Positions 5,810 through 5,907 of a stretch of 5,907 bases of DNA are shown here, piece by piece. Source of the DNA: Candidatus Desantisbacteria bacterium CG1_02_38_46. Its GTDB lineage: Bacteria; Desantisbacteria; UBA1551; UBA1559. The notes under the pieces were generated by a model, which saw only the letters and a program-made list of their open reading frames with translations, was not told where the DNA came from and ran no database searches. Each line of letters starts with the position of its first letter. Within the stretch, counting starts at the first letter, position 1. Location of the stretch: contig MNUO01000055.1 in NCBI GenBank assembly GCA_001871015.1, positions 1-5,907 of the forward strand, given 5' to 3'. The translations under genes were made by a program, and so were the position numbers.

Positions 5810-5907
5810 GTGAACATCGAAAGTTTAAAATCCAGTATCCAGAAACTAAGAAGTATACGGTTCGCCCTTGAAAAGAGATGTGAGAGCATAGGGAAGATGC
5901 TTCCTGC
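5810..5907 (+). CDS. Partial N-terminus of a small helical protein, possibly DUF6788-type
   Basis: The frame opens with GTG at 5810-5812, the only start after an in-frame stop at 5792-5794. AGGA ends 3 nt before it, a short but usable spacing. An overlapping ATG (5808-5810) is followed at once by TGA and is not used. The 32 visible codons read VNIESLKSSIQKLRSIRFAL then EKRCESIGKMLPA, a charged helix followed by IGKMLP. That pattern resembles the start of DUF6788-like proteins (a helix, then IG..LPGSLV before a Cys-rich segment), which often sit beside transposases. This is an inference from 32 residues; the defining CGK..C.C segment would lie beyond the edge. It is the only plus-strand gene here and has its own regulated promoter. 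Confidence 0.5.
   Translation, partial: MNIESLKSSIQKLRSIRFALEKRCESIGKMLP

Noticed and set aside
1-5907. CRISPR array, tRNA or rRNA genes
   Set aside because: No regularly spaced direct repeats and no tRNA- or rRNA-like segments were seen on either strand when read by eye.

Overview
The window looks like a decaying accessory locus from an uncultivated or poorly known bacterium. It is AT-leaning by eye (no exact GC computed), has strong Shine-Dalgarno sites, and uses GTG starts. Gene content (creatininase-like hydrolase, uroporphyrinogen decarboxylase-like proteins, an OPA-type transporter, a PHP hydrolase, an ORF6N protein, a GC-rich palindromic repeat) recalls environmental metagenome bins, but no phylum can be assigned from it. 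Every gene reads on the minus strand except the one at the right edge.

Going right to left, which is the direction of transcription: the right edge (5738-5907) holds a plus-strand gene start with a textbook extended -10 promoter, a perfect 10-bp inverted repeat over the predicted transcription start, and the first 32 codons of a protein that may be a DUF6788-type partner of a mobile element. Next to it is a URO-D-like gene (4678-5634) whose reading frame breaks off abruptly at 5671-5673 without its usual N-terminus. It is coupled by an ATGA overlap to a creatininase-family hydrolase (4004-4681). Then comes an ORF6N-domain gene (3411-3931) broken by what looks like one missing base. Its 3' end runs into a short GC-rich palindromic repeat (3409-3443), which also touches the leader of the next gene. 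A PHP-domain metallohydrolase (2461-3393) appears intact. It is followed without a gap by the last 8 transmembrane segments of an OPA/GlpT-like transporter lacking its first four (1595-2464), and then by a second URO-D-like gene (808-1550) that has lost about 100 central residues and changes frame at the scar. Intact yajQ (265-762) follows, and the left edge cuts an unrecognised minus-strand reading frame.

The PHP, transporter and URO-D genes, and the URO-D/creatininase pair, probably belonged to a small catabolic or methyl-transfer-like gene set, but the substrate cannot be read from the sequence. The main observation is that four of the eight minus-strand genes are broken in different ways (5' loss twice, internal loss once, one-base frameshift once) while their neighbours yajQ, the PHP gene and the creatininase look functional. 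This points to recent deletion-driven decay, or to assembly problems that need read-level checking.
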